Shown here one piece after another: positions 1-6,163 of a stretch of 7,591 nucleotides of DNA. Position numbers and translations under genes: made by a program. The notes under the pieces were generated by a model. That model did not search any database. It had not been told where the DNA came from and saw only the letters and a program-made list of their open reading frames with translations. The first letter of the stretch is position 1. Every line of letters starts with the position of its first letter. Origin of the DNA: Elusimicrobiota bacterium (lineage in GTDB: Bacteria > Elusimicrobiota > Elusimicrobia > Elusimicrobiales > UBA9959); contig DNQL01000181.1 in NCBI GenBank assembly GCA_003500765.1, forward strand, positions 1-7,591. The letters run 5' to 3'.

Positions 1-1
1 T

Positions 2-871
2 ATATTCTTCTGGGGCATGGGCTTCCTGATCTACGACGGCCTGCGGCTGACGCTCTCCGCCGCCGCCCGCCCGCTGCCGGCCTGGGCCCCGAGGGCCCTC
101 TGCGCCGCCCTTGCCGCGCTGACCGCGGTCTCGCTTTACAACGGCTTCAAGACGCCGGAGATCAAGCGCTTCGACCTGGCCGTGCCGGGCCTGCCCGACC
201 GTTTCGACGGGCTGAAGATCGCGCAGATCTCCGACATGCACATAGACTCCGGCTACCAGCTGGTTAAGTTCAGGGCGGCCGCGGAAAAGCTCGCGGCGGA
301 GGCGCCCGACCTGGTCCTCTTCACCGGGGACCTGGTGGACCCGGGCATAAGGTGCGAGGCGGACCTGGAGCTGGCCGCGGCGGGCCTCAAGCCGCGTCTG
401 GGCAGTTTCGCCTCGCTGGGCAACCATGAGTACTACTACGGCCTGGACCGCTCGATGGGCTGCTACGAACACATGGGCATAAAACTGCTGCGCAATTCCA
501 TCGCCGAGACGGGCGGTCTGAAGATAGCGGGGCTCGACGACATAAGGACCGCCGGGCTGGAAGCCGCCGACGTGGAGCGCGTGCTGGCGCCGCTCAGGGA
601 CGAACCGTTCGCTCTGGTGCTCAATCATCAGCCGCTGCTCTACGACGTCATCGCCAGGAAAGGCCGGTTCCTGGTCCTCTCGGGGCACACGCACAGGGGA
701 CAGATCTTCCCTTTCCACTTCTTCACCAGGATGGCGTACAAGTACTTCTACGGCGTCTACAGGCTGAACGACTCGGTCTTCTACGTCACCTCGGGCGCCG
801 GCACCTGGGGGCCGCCCATGCGCCTGCTGGCCCCCGCCGAGGTGCCGCTTATAACCCTCAGGAAAGCGTGA
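2..871 (+). CDS. Membrane-anchored calcineurin-like metallophosphoesterase (5' end outside window)
   Basis: Predicted two-metal phosphoesterase of the YkuE-like group; the catalytic domain would lie outside the cytoplasmic membrane. Numbering from the ATG at 17, the metal-ligand motifs occur in family order: SDMH (D73, H75), GDLVD (D105), GNHE (N136, H137), a lone His in NHQP (H204) and GHTHRGQ (H224, H226). All expected ligands are present, so it should be active. A hydrophobic segment at about residues 26-44 precedes the enzyme domain. The frame stays open to base 2 and reads IFFWG before the first ATG, like the end of another membrane helix. The true start is therefore probably upstream, as in family members with several N-terminal helices, and the ATG at 17 has no Shine-Dalgarno before it. 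The substrate cannot be inferred: relatives act on phospholipid head groups, UDP-sugars or nucleotides. The gene converges on the next one and ends 21 bp before a terminator. Confidence 0.9.
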   Translation: MFFWGMGFLIYDGLRLTLSAAARPLPAWAPRALCAALAALTAVSLYNGFKTPEIKRFDLAVPGLPDRFDGLKIAQISDMHIDSGYQLVKFRAAAEKLAAEAPDLVLFTGDLVDPGIRCEADLELAAAGLKPRLGSFASLGNHEYYYGLDRSMGCYEHMGIKLLRNSIAETGGLKIAGLDDIRTAGLEAADVERVLAPLRDEPFALVLNHQPLLYDVIARKGRFLVLSGHTHRGQIFPFHFFTRMAYKYFYGVYRLNDSVFYVTSGAGTWGPPMRLLAPAEVPLITLRKA

Positions 872-892
872 CCGGGCGGCGGTCGCCAAATG

Positions 893-925
893 AAAAGCCC
901 CCGGGGAACCGGGGGCTTTTCTTTT
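893..925. terminator. Bidirectional intrinsic terminator between convergent genes
   Basis: A perfect 12-bp stem (893-904 with 909-920) closes a four-base GGAA loop. The arms begin with AAAA and end with TTTT, so both strands give a GC-rich hairpin followed by a U run. On the plus strand the run continues TTTTCTTTT to 925. It lies between the stop of the phosphoesterase (871) and the stop of the leftward gene (942), so it can end both transcripts. Confidence 0.92.
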
Positions 926-941
926 ACGCACGAAGGCGGTA

Positions 942-1736
942 TCAGTCGAAAGGCCGCCACTTGGCTTTGGCCTTCCAGGTCTTCTCCCTCTTTATGTAGG
1001 CGCTGAAAAGGTCGAAAGACTGCTCGGACGACATCTCATCCATCGCCGCGAACTGGCCCTGGTCGTCCTTGTATTCCACGTCATAGGCCCCGCCCGAACG
1101 GGAGGCGGTGATGAACCCGTCCGGGGCGTTGAGGGTTATGAAGAAATTCTCCTCGCCCAGCGCCTCGAAAGCTTTCTGAAGCTGCGACACCGTGGGGTCC
1201 TTTACTACGGTCCCGTCGGCCATCTCGATCATGTATCCCTTGTTGGGCCCGTCCTGCGGCGCCCCCTGGACTATTGCGGGCGCGGCGGGAGCCTTGCGGG
1301 CCGCGGTTTTAAGGGAAGGCTCCTTGTCGTCGTAGGCCATGAACTTGTCCTTCTCTATGACCAGGAAGGAACCAAGGGCCTGCTTCCAGGTCTTGCCGGT
1401 TTTGTTGAGATTGAAGATCCTGACCTTGGCGGGGTCGGCGTCCTCATCGTAATACACCGAAGCGGTTACGCCGGCCTTGTTGGCGGCGTAGCGCACCTCG
1501 CGCACTTTGCCGTCCCAGCGGCGCAGGCCGATAACCTCGGACTTTATGGCTTTGTCCTTGAAGAATTTTTTGTCCACCGTCATGGCCAGCACGGGAGGCA
1601 TGTGGCGCTTAACGCCCTCCAGGTCCTTGTTCTTATAGGCCGTCAGGATCTCCCTGCCGACTTCTTCCGCCGTCTGCGCGCAGGCGCAGGGCGCAAGGAA
1701 CGACAGTATTGATATCAGTATAGCCGCGAACCTCAT
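942..1736 (-). CDS. Exported two-domain protein of unknown function
   Basis: 264 residues; I do not recognise a named family. Residues 1-20 are a Sec signal peptide (basic start, hydrophobic core, likely signal peptidase I cut after ACA, before QTAEE). The C-x-C near the cut does not form a good lipobox. Residues about 22-135 open with a helix containing AYKNKDLEGVK, followed by alternating strands, a pattern suggestive of an NTF2-like fold. An Ala/Pro-rich linker (about 143-162) leads to a compact domain at about 168-264 with DPTVSQLQKAFEAL, FFITLNAPDGFITA, YDVEYKDDQGQ and a closing WKAKAKW. By eye this resembles the layout of small Imm1-type immunity domains, which is a weak, unsearched similarity. 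The start is supported by AGGAG six bases upstream of the ATG. The gene is divergent from the exported HEAT/papain-like gene and has its own promoter and terminator. Confidence 0.85.
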   Translation of the reverse strand: MRFAAILISILSFLAPCACAQTAEEVGREILTAYKNKDLEGVKRHMPPVLAMTVDKKFFKDKAIKSEVIGLRRWDGKVREVRYAANKAGVTASVYYDEDADPAKVRIFNLNKTGKTWKQALGSFLVIEKDKFMAYDDKEPSLKTAARKAPAAPAIVQGAPQDGPNKGYMIEMADGTVVKDPTVSQLQKAFEALGEENFFITLNAPDGFITASRSGGAYDVEYKDDQGQFAAMDEMSSEQSFDLFSAYIKREKTWKAKAKWRPFD

Positions 1737-1742
1737 TGTTAG

Positions 1743-1747
1743 CTCCT
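1743..1747 (-). promoter_or_regulatory. Shine-Dalgarno of the exported two-domain protein gene
   Basis: On the minus strand AGGAG sits six bases before the ATG ending at 1736. This fixes the start and places the signal peptide at the N-terminus. Confidence 0.8.
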
Positions 1748-1778
1748 AATAAAAGCGGTTTAAACCCCGGTTTATCCT

Positions 1779-1806
1779 ATCATATAAATTTTTTTCATGT
1801 AAACAA
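1779..1806 (-). promoter_or_regulatory. Candidate sigma-70-type promoter, leftward
   Basis: On the minus strand TTGTTT (1801-1806) and TATGAT (1779-1784) are separated by 16 bases of A/T-rich DNA. The -10 matches consensus at five of six positions; the -35 matches well only in its TTG. It would give a leader of roughly 35 bases before the ATG at 1736, including the AGGAG site. The A/T-rich patch is sharply different from the surrounding GC-rich sequence. Confidence 0.5.
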
Positions 1807-1882
1807 GGCGGAGGACTGCCCGAAAGGCCCACTCCGGCATGGTAACTAATACGGGCCCCGACTGCCCTTTATGCCCCTGAAG

Positions 1883-1899
1883 GCCGGACTCGGTCCGGC
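1883..1899. repeat. Short inverted repeat in the divergent promoter region
   Basis: GCCGGAC (1883-1889) and GTCCGGC (1893-1899) form perfect 7-bp arms around a 3-base centre. The repeat ends directly against the candidate rightward -10 (1900-1905), so it would lie in the promoter spacer. It could be an operator or a chance GC palindrome. It is not followed by a T run, so it is not a terminator. Confidence 0.45.
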
Positions 1900-1905
1900 T
1901 ATACT
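1900..1905 (+). promoter_or_regulatory. Candidate -10 element for the HEAT/papain-like gene
   Basis: TATACT matches the TATAAT consensus at five of six positions and would start transcription near 1912, leaving a leader of about 25 bases that contains the GGAGG site. No convincing -35 is present: CTGAAG at 1877-1882 is at the right distance but matches only three positions. The promoter may need an activator, or may be weak. Confidence 0.4.
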
Positions 1906-1924
1906 TTATATAGCGGAACATCAC

Positions 1925-1929
1925 GGAGG
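1925..1929 (+). promoter_or_regulatory. Shine-Dalgarno of the HEAT/papain-like gene
   Basis: GGAGG lies seven bases before the ATG at 1937, a strong site that decides this start and gives a protein opening with a signal peptide. Confidence 0.85.
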
Positions 1930-1936
1930 GTCCTGA

Positions 1937-3301
1937 ATGCGAAAGATCTCAGCGCTTTTATTCGCGGTAATAACTTCTATATCAGTGAACGCCGGCGCCG
2001 CCGACACGCTCGACGGCCTGCTCGAACGCGTACAGGGCGGACAGCGCAGCAAGTCCGCCATGGACGCAGCGGCCGCCCTCCGGCTTGCCGCGGCGGACGC
2101 GCCCAAGGCCCGGATAATGCTGGTCGACGCCCTGGACGGCTCCCGGGACCCCGGCTACCGCTGCTCTGTCATAGATATTCTCGGCTCCGCTACGGACGAT
2201 TCAGTGCGCCGCGAGCTGGCCGCCTCGGCCCTGGACCCCGACGCCGGGGTCAGGATATGCGCGACCCGCCAGCTGGGCCTGCAGAAGAACGAGCACGCCG
2301 TACCGCTGCTGGTCGCCAACATCGATTCCTACCTGGGCGGCTCCGGCAACAAGGGCGCCTACGAGGACGATTTCCGCGCCCGCATGTCCGCCATCAACTC
2401 GATCTGGGCCCTGGGCGAGATCAGCAGCCCCAAGGTCATGGGGGAACTCAGGCGCATCTTCTCCTCCTCCGACGAGGTCTTCAAACTCAACATCGCTTTC
2501 AGCGCCGGCAAGCAGGAAACTTCCAAGGCCGCCCCGTTCCTGCGCGATATCGCCGGCAGCGTCAACGAGACCGAGCCCGTGCGCTCGGCCGCCTTCGAGG
2601 TGCTGGAGCGCCTCGGGCAGGCCGGGGGAGTACAGTCCTCCCCCTCCGCAGTCCCCAGCGCTATGAAGAAAGCCGACCTGCTCTATACCGGCGGCCAGAC
2701 CGGCACTATCTCCGACTGGTTCACCGACATGCTTCCCATAGGCCACACCGGCATATACGGCGGCACGAAGATAGAGGACGGGAAGATACTCCCCGTAATC
2801 TACGACTGCGTACCCAACTATTTCAAGCCGGGCGGGACCCGCACGGTCGGCTGGTACCATTACACGCATCACTTCAACTACCCGCTCTACGCCGTTAAGA
2901 CCACGCGCACCCCTCCCACCGACCGGCAGCGCGAGGCCATCATACGCACCGCCCTTGCCCTGCAGGGCAAGGATTACGGCCTGAGCCATACCGAGCAGAA
3001 AGGTCCCGACACTTTCGACTGCGTCGGCTTCAGCGAGTACGCCTACGAACAGGCCGGCCTCAACGTCACCCCCGACGAGCAGGAGACCGGCTGGGGCTGG
3101 CCCCTGACGCCCGCCGAGCAGTACGACGCCGCCGTCAACGTCAGGGCCCCGGCGCCCGGCGTCTGGGCGCAGCAGACCCCTTCCGGCGTGGTCGCCCCCA
3201 ACCCCGGCATCATAACCGGCGCCTTCGGCGCGCTGAACTCGGCCTTCGGCTCCGGATCCTCCGTGCAGTTGCCCGACGTGCCCGGCATCCCCGGCTTCTG
3301 A
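1937..3301 (+). CDS. Exported HEAT-repeat protein with C-terminal permuted papain-like (YiiX/YaeF-type) hydrolase domain
   Basis: 454 residues. Residues 1-21 are a Sec signal peptide with a likely cut around AGA-ADT, so the protein acts outside the cytoplasm. Residues about 40-228 form five or six HEAT-type helical pairs; examples are the stretches starting YRCSVIDIL (74), AGVRICATRQLG (103), ARMSAINSIWALGEI (148) and PVRSAAFEVLERLG (214). From about 243 comes a papain-like domain in permuted order: ADLLY, then IGHTGIYGG with catalytic H270, and only later FDCVGFSEYAYE with nucleophile C362. His before Cys is the arrangement of YiiX/YaeF and LRAT-like enzymes, not of ordinary NlpC/P60. TPAEQY (391-396) resembles a conserved end motif of that group. 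Family members are thought to hydrolyse amide or ester bonds in peptides or lipids; the substrate here is unknown. The last 35 residues are a Gly/Pro/Ser-rich tail. The HEAT part probably binds a partner or positions the substrate. Confidence 0.88.
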   Translation: MRKISALLFAVITSISVNAGAADTLDGLLERVQGGQRSKSAMDAAAALRLAAADAPKARIMLVDALDGSRDPGYRCSVIDILGSATDDSVRRELAASALDPDAGVRICATRQLGLQKNEHAVPLLVANIDSYLGGSGNKGAYEDDFRARMSAINSIWALGEISSPKVMGELRRIFSSSDEVFKLNIAFSAGKQETSKAAPFLRDIAGSVNETEPVRSAAFEVLERLGQAGGVQSSPSAVPSAMKKADLLYTGGQTGTISDWFTDMLPIGHTGIYGGTKIEDGKILPVIYDCVPNYFKPGGTRTVGWYHYTHHFNYPLYAVKTTRTPPTDRQREAIIRTALALQGKDYGLSHTEQKGPDTFDCVGFSEYAYEQAGLNVTPDEQETGWGWPLTPAEQYDAAVNVRAPAPGVWAQQTPSGVVAPNPGIITGAFGALNSAFGSGSSVQLPDVPGIPGF

Positions 3302-3320
3302 ACCCGGCCGGAAGCCATAA

Positions 3321-3348
3321 AAAAAGCCCCGCTCTAGCGGGGCTTTTT
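3321..3348. terminator. Bidirectional intrinsic terminator between convergent genes
   Basis: A perfect 12-bp stem (3321-3332 with 3337-3348) closes a TCTA loop. AAAAA precedes the GC core and TTTTT follows it, so it works on either strand. It lies 19 bp after the stop of the HEAT/papain-like gene and also faces the end of the leftward glycosyltransferase gene at 3404. Confidence 0.92.
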
Positions 3349-3352
3349 GTTT

Positions 3353-3384
3353 TCACTCCGGACAACGGGCCCGGGCGGGAGTGA
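3353..3384. repeat. Inverted repeat beside the terminator
   Basis: TCACTCC (3353-3359) and GGAGTGA (3378-3384) are perfect 7-bp arms around an 18-base centre holding the palindrome CGGGCCCG (3366-3373). It lies between the glycosyltransferase stop codon and the shared terminator. It could fold in the 3' end of the leftward transcript, but has no U run of its own. Confidence 0.4.
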
Positions 3385-3403
3385 CGGAAAGCCGGAGGTC
3401 GTT

Positions 3404-5332
3404 CTATTCCGCCGCAAGAACCCTGTAAACATCGATTACAGGGCCGTTAATGTTTTCACCGCCGAAACGCCGCTCGTGTTTAAGCCGCGGGACGCGTCCT
3501 TCCAGAATATCCCGATAAAGTTTACGGCTCCGCTGGTATTCACGAAGAAAGGGATGCCCGCGCGGAGGCTCCTGTTCCGGGTCAAAAAATCTGCGGTAAC
3601 TGTCGCTATTGAGCACTATAAAATCTATCCCGGCCAGCGCTTCGGCATCCCATTGCTCTCCCTCCGGCAGGTCGGATCCACGGCTTTCGAACACCCTGAG
3701 AGCGGTATACGCATTCTCGACCGATGGCATTCCTTTCGAACTGAAATCCCTTCTTATTTCTTCCAGTTCCGAACGCGAACGAAGCCCGGGGAGATAGTAA
3801 CGATCGACCAGCACCGCAGCTCCTTCAGGGAAAGATGCGTTTATCCAGGCAAGCGCCGACCGTCTGGAATCAGGCAAAGATTCCCTGGTTACAGCGTCTC
3901 GAACGGCCAGACCCTGCCAAGCAAGGACCGCTGCCAGCGAAACAGCGATCACCGGCCTGAAAACACGATTCGATTCGGCTGCCGACCAAAGAGCGCCCGC
4001 GGCCGCCATATACCCTATCGGCGCGAAAACCTGCAGGAATCGCGACCCCTTCCCCTCCCACCCGCCGATGTACGCCAGAACGGATATAAAAAACACCGCC
4101 AGCCACCGCGAGCTTCCCTTGACAGTAAGAGCAGTTATCAGTCCGGCGGCCAAAAGAGCGGCTAGCGGACCCTCGTCGCGCCAGAACGATGCGAAGTACC
4201 AGAGCCAATCAGTCCCGAACATCCCGATATGGCCGCTGTATTGGACATGGACGGCCGCCAGCACCAGCGTTGACAAATACTCCTTGAACCGGAGCACCCA
4301 GTAGGGATTTAAAAGCAGGAAACCGGCGAGGAATACTGCCGGCAGGACATAAAATCCCGGGGTTACCAGACAGTGCGGCAGTGAAATCGAATTTTGGTCT
4401 GCCGGGCATCTCTCGCCAATTGAGCGTGCGCGAAGCCATATTGAGAACAAGGCCCACCCGAACACAGCAGCGGAGAGCGCGCCTAATTTAACTGCCATCG
4501 AACGGCAGAAAATAATCGAATCCGTTTCCAGAATGCCATCGGAGCTGAAAAATACCGCAATCATCTCCCATGACCCGGAAATAAAGAAGCCGGCACAGAA
4601 CAAGGAAACCACGGCGATCAATGATAAAGAGGCAAGCCCCGGACGCAACAGCTTCTTAACGCCGGGGACGTTTACGACAGGACACCAGGCCGCAAGTATC
4701 GCCGGCAGCAGCAGCACGGCGTTTGTTTTTATCGCCGCAGCAAGGCCGCATACCAGGGCGGCCGCACGGACCATGCGGGCGCTTCGCTCTTTCGCCCCTA
4801 TCACGGCCAATCCCGCCGCGAGAAGGATAAAAAAAGAAAGCGAGGATTCAGGGAGGGCCTCCCTGGCCCTCATCGAGTGCCAGAATGAAACGGACAAAAA
4901 AAATCCGGCAAGAGCGGCCGCCGGCAGAGAACGGTAAATCCTCCAGGAAAGAAGGAAAAGCAGGGGCGGAGTCGCAACCGAAAAAGACCAGGATACGGCC
5001 CTGCAAACGCGATATATCTCAGAGCGATCGGAAAAGAAAAATTTCGCGTAAGACTCCCTCATGGAGCCGTCCGAGGTCACAGAAAGAACGGGCGCAAGCG
5101 CGGCCCAACAGAGGTAGTGATATAGCGGAGGATGAATGAAGTTTGCGGGCGCCGGCGTCCCCGTCCGGTAAAAATTCATCAGATTAGCGGCGACATAAGT
5201 CTCGTCGGGTCGCTGATGACCTTTCAATGGCCCCATTCTGAAAGACACGGAAAGAAAAACCACCGCCATTAAGGCGATGGCGAAAGCCAAAGGGGTTTTT
5301 AGTCCTGTTTTGATCCCGGGAGAAAAATTCAT
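3404..5332 (-). CDS. Polytopic GT-C fold glycosyltransferase, GT39/ArnT-like
   Basis: Predicted membrane glycosyltransferase using a lipid-phosphate sugar donor on the outer face of the membrane. Residues are numbered from the longer TTG start at 5377; the ATG at 5332 is Met16 and gives 642 residues. After a first helix (about 30-46) the first outer loop carries the acidic pair D58-E59 in RPDETY, the GT-C catalytic site, then IHPPLYHYL. About a dozen hydrophobic segments follow up to about 491. SRFLQVFAPIGY (445-456) matches the family's Arg-x-x-hydrophobic-Pro helix start. A soluble C-terminal part of about 165 residues ends the protein. I prefer the ATG because the extra 15 residues (MRPFFALCSDASRDK) look non-coding, but neither start has a Shine-Dalgarno. 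Base composition is lower in GC than the neighbours (about 52% in two sampled 60-base lines, against over 70% in sampled lines of flanking genes), a sign of possible transfer. Acceptor unknown: lipid A, glycan or protein. Confidence 0.85.
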   Translation of the reverse strand: MNFSPGIKTGLKTPLAFAIALMAVVFLSVSFRMGPLKGHQRPDETYVAANLMNFYRTGTPAPANFIHPPLYHYLCWAALAPVLSVTSDGSMRESYAKFFFSDRSEIYRVCRAVSWSFSVATPPLLFLLSWRIYRSLPAAALAGFFLSVSFWHSMRAREALPESSLSFFILLAAGLAVIGAKERSARMVRAAALVCGLAAAIKTNAVLLLPAILAAWCPVVNVPGVKKLLRPGLASLSLIAVVSLFCAGFFISGSWEMIAVFFSSDGILETDSIIFCRSMAVKLGALSAAVFGWALFSIWLRARSIGERCPADQNSISLPHCLVTPGFYVLPAVFLAGFLLLNPYWVLRFKEYLSTLVLAAVHVQYSGHIGMFGTDWLWYFASFWRDEGPLAALLAAGLITALTVKGSSRWLAVFFISVLAYIGGWEGKGSRFLQVFAPIGYMAAAGALWSAAESNRVFRPVIAVSLAAVLAWQGLAVRDAVTRESLPDSRRSALAWINASFPEGAAVLVDRYYLPGLRSRSELEEIRRDFSSKGMPSVENAYTALRVFESRGSDLPEGEQWDAEALAGIDFIVLNSDSYRRFFDPEQEPPRGHPFLREYQRSRKLYRDILEGRVPRLKHERRFGGENINGPVIDVYRVLAAE

Positions 5333-5495
5333 TTTATCGCGGCTGGCGTCAGAGCAAAGCGCAAAGAACGGCCTCAAGCGGAAATTTTAGAGCTCATGCG
5401 GCAAAGAGGATTCTTCGCGTTCAATTTCTTATCCGTCTGCGGCCCCCCGGCCAAGTCCGGCACGAACCCCTTCTGCATAATTCTTAAAGAGGACG

Positions 5496-6116
5496 CTATC
5501 GGCGGCTGGAGCGGGGGAGCAGCCGGTACAGGTCGAAGCTGAGCGCGCCGATAGTGACGTTCCTGGCGTAGCGCTTCCTGAAAGAACCGTCCAGCCGGGC
5601 GGCGGCCCTGTCCGTCAGCAGTATCTCGTCTATGCCGGCCACGTCCTCGCCCACCTTGAAAGCCACGTTCACCGTAGGGCCGTAGGCGTCGTCGGTCAGG
5701 CGTATCAGGGACCCGAAATCGATACCGGAGCAGATGTTGTAGCGCTTGTAAGGCGGCACTTTCGCGTTGCGGGCCTTGAGCCAGGCGTTAAGCTCCAGCG
5801 CGGCGCGCGCCGCCGTTTCCACGGAAGGGAACAGCGCTATCAGGTTGTCGGCTTTGCTGGAGAGGGCCTGCCCCCCGACATTCTCCACTATCCTCACGAA
5901 GCGGTCGTGACACTTGACCATCGTGTCGAGGAATTCGATGATGCCGTGGTCGTGCGTCTTCTTTGAGAAACCGGACGAGTCGCAGACCAGCACGGCCATC
6001 TCGGCGCCGCTCCTGGAATTTATCAGCGCGTCGGAGCGGGAAGCGTTGCCAGGGGTGCGCAGCCGCAGTATGTCGAAGAATTCTTCGCTGGAAAGAAGTT
6101 TTTGTTTCTTTGGCAT
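5496..6116 (-). CDS. Class III adenylate/guanylate cyclase-like catalytic domain protein
   Basis: 206 residues, soluble, essentially one cyclase homology domain with no visible sensor domain. Metal-binding D46 lies in VLVCDSSGF and the second, D90, in SKADNLIALF; spacing to the following Phe fits the family. DDAYGPTVN supplies an adenine-contacting candidate D143 and N150; GIDFGSLI is the usual strand-turn before it. Two positions depart from textbook cyclases. The residue four before D90, usually the purine-contacting Lys, is Ser86 (a Lys sits at 88). The transition-state Arg four after N150 is Lys154, in VAFKVGEDVA. From memory, a bacterial subgroup with ADN and SKLGED motifs shares the Lys; this was not searched. 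Activity, and ATP versus GTP, cannot be called. There is no Shine-Dalgarno, and a promoter ends exactly at the ATG. The gene lies 46 bp after WbqC. Confidence 0.85.
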   Translation of the reverse strand: MPKKQKLLSSEEFFDILRLRTPGNASRSDALINSRSGAEMAVLVCDSSGFSKKTHDHGIIEFLDTMVKCHDRFVRIVENVGGQALSSKADNLIALFPSVETAARAALELNAWLKARNAKVPPYKRYNICSGIDFGSLIRLTDDAYGPTVNVAFKVGEDVAGIDEILLTDRAAARLDGSFRKRYARNVTIGALSFDLYRLLPRSSRR

Positions 6117-6122
6117 ATCGAA

Positions 6123-6151
6123 AGTATAGTAAGGATACGAGCGGAGGTAAA
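6123..6151 (-). promoter_or_regulatory. Promoter of the cyclase-like gene, predicted leaderless
   Basis: On the minus strand TTTACC (6146-6151, four of six matches) is followed after exactly 17 bases by TATACT (6123-6128, five of six). Six bases then separate the -10 from the ATG, so the expected first transcribed base is the A of the start codon at 6116. The lack of any Shine-Dalgarno upstream agrees with a leaderless mRNA. The -35 overlaps the base of a small GC hairpin that follows the WbqC stop. Confidence 0.55.
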
Positions 6152-6163
6152 GCCCGCCGGGCT
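6149..6163 (-). terminator. Weak hairpin after the WbqC gene, possible partial terminator
   Basis: Read leftward, the bases overlapping the WbqC stop form AGCCC-GGC-GGGCT followed by TT and then A. The stem is only five base pairs and the T run three, so termination would be inefficient at best. It may reduce read-through into the cyclase-like gene, or mean nothing. Confidence 0.2.

Noticed and set aside
1681..1736. Lipoprotein signal in the leftward exported protein (Cys near the end of the signal peptide)
   Set aside because: The residues before each Cys (A-P and C-A) do not fit the usual lipobox, whereas a signal peptidase I site after ACA fits well.
1826..1857. Inverted arms GGCCC/GGGCC in the divergent intergenic region
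   Set aside because: Only five GC-only base pairs with a 22-base loop, which is expected by chance in GC-rich DNA.
2257..2898. Plus-strand Arg/Pro-rich overlapping frame inside the HEAT/papain-like gene
   Set aside because: Typical out-of-frame reading of GC-rich coding sequence, with very high Arg, Gln and Pro content and no domain.
2201..2989. Minus-strand frame of about 260 codons inside the HEAT/papain-like gene
   Set aside because: Gly/Ala/Val-rich, with no motif or ribosome-binding site, while the plus strand carries a signal peptide, HEAT repeats and catalytic motifs.
3347..4165. Long plus-strand open frame opposite the GT39-type gene
   Set aside because: Its product is low-complexity Arg/Pro/Ser-rich with no domain pattern, and the opposite strand encodes a clear membrane glycosyltransferase. 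It is a shadow frame.
5440..5495. Hairpin GGCC-CCCC-GGCC between the cyclase-like and GT39-type genes as a terminator
   Set aside because: The stem is only four base pairs and no T run follows it on the minus strand, so there is no support for termination there.
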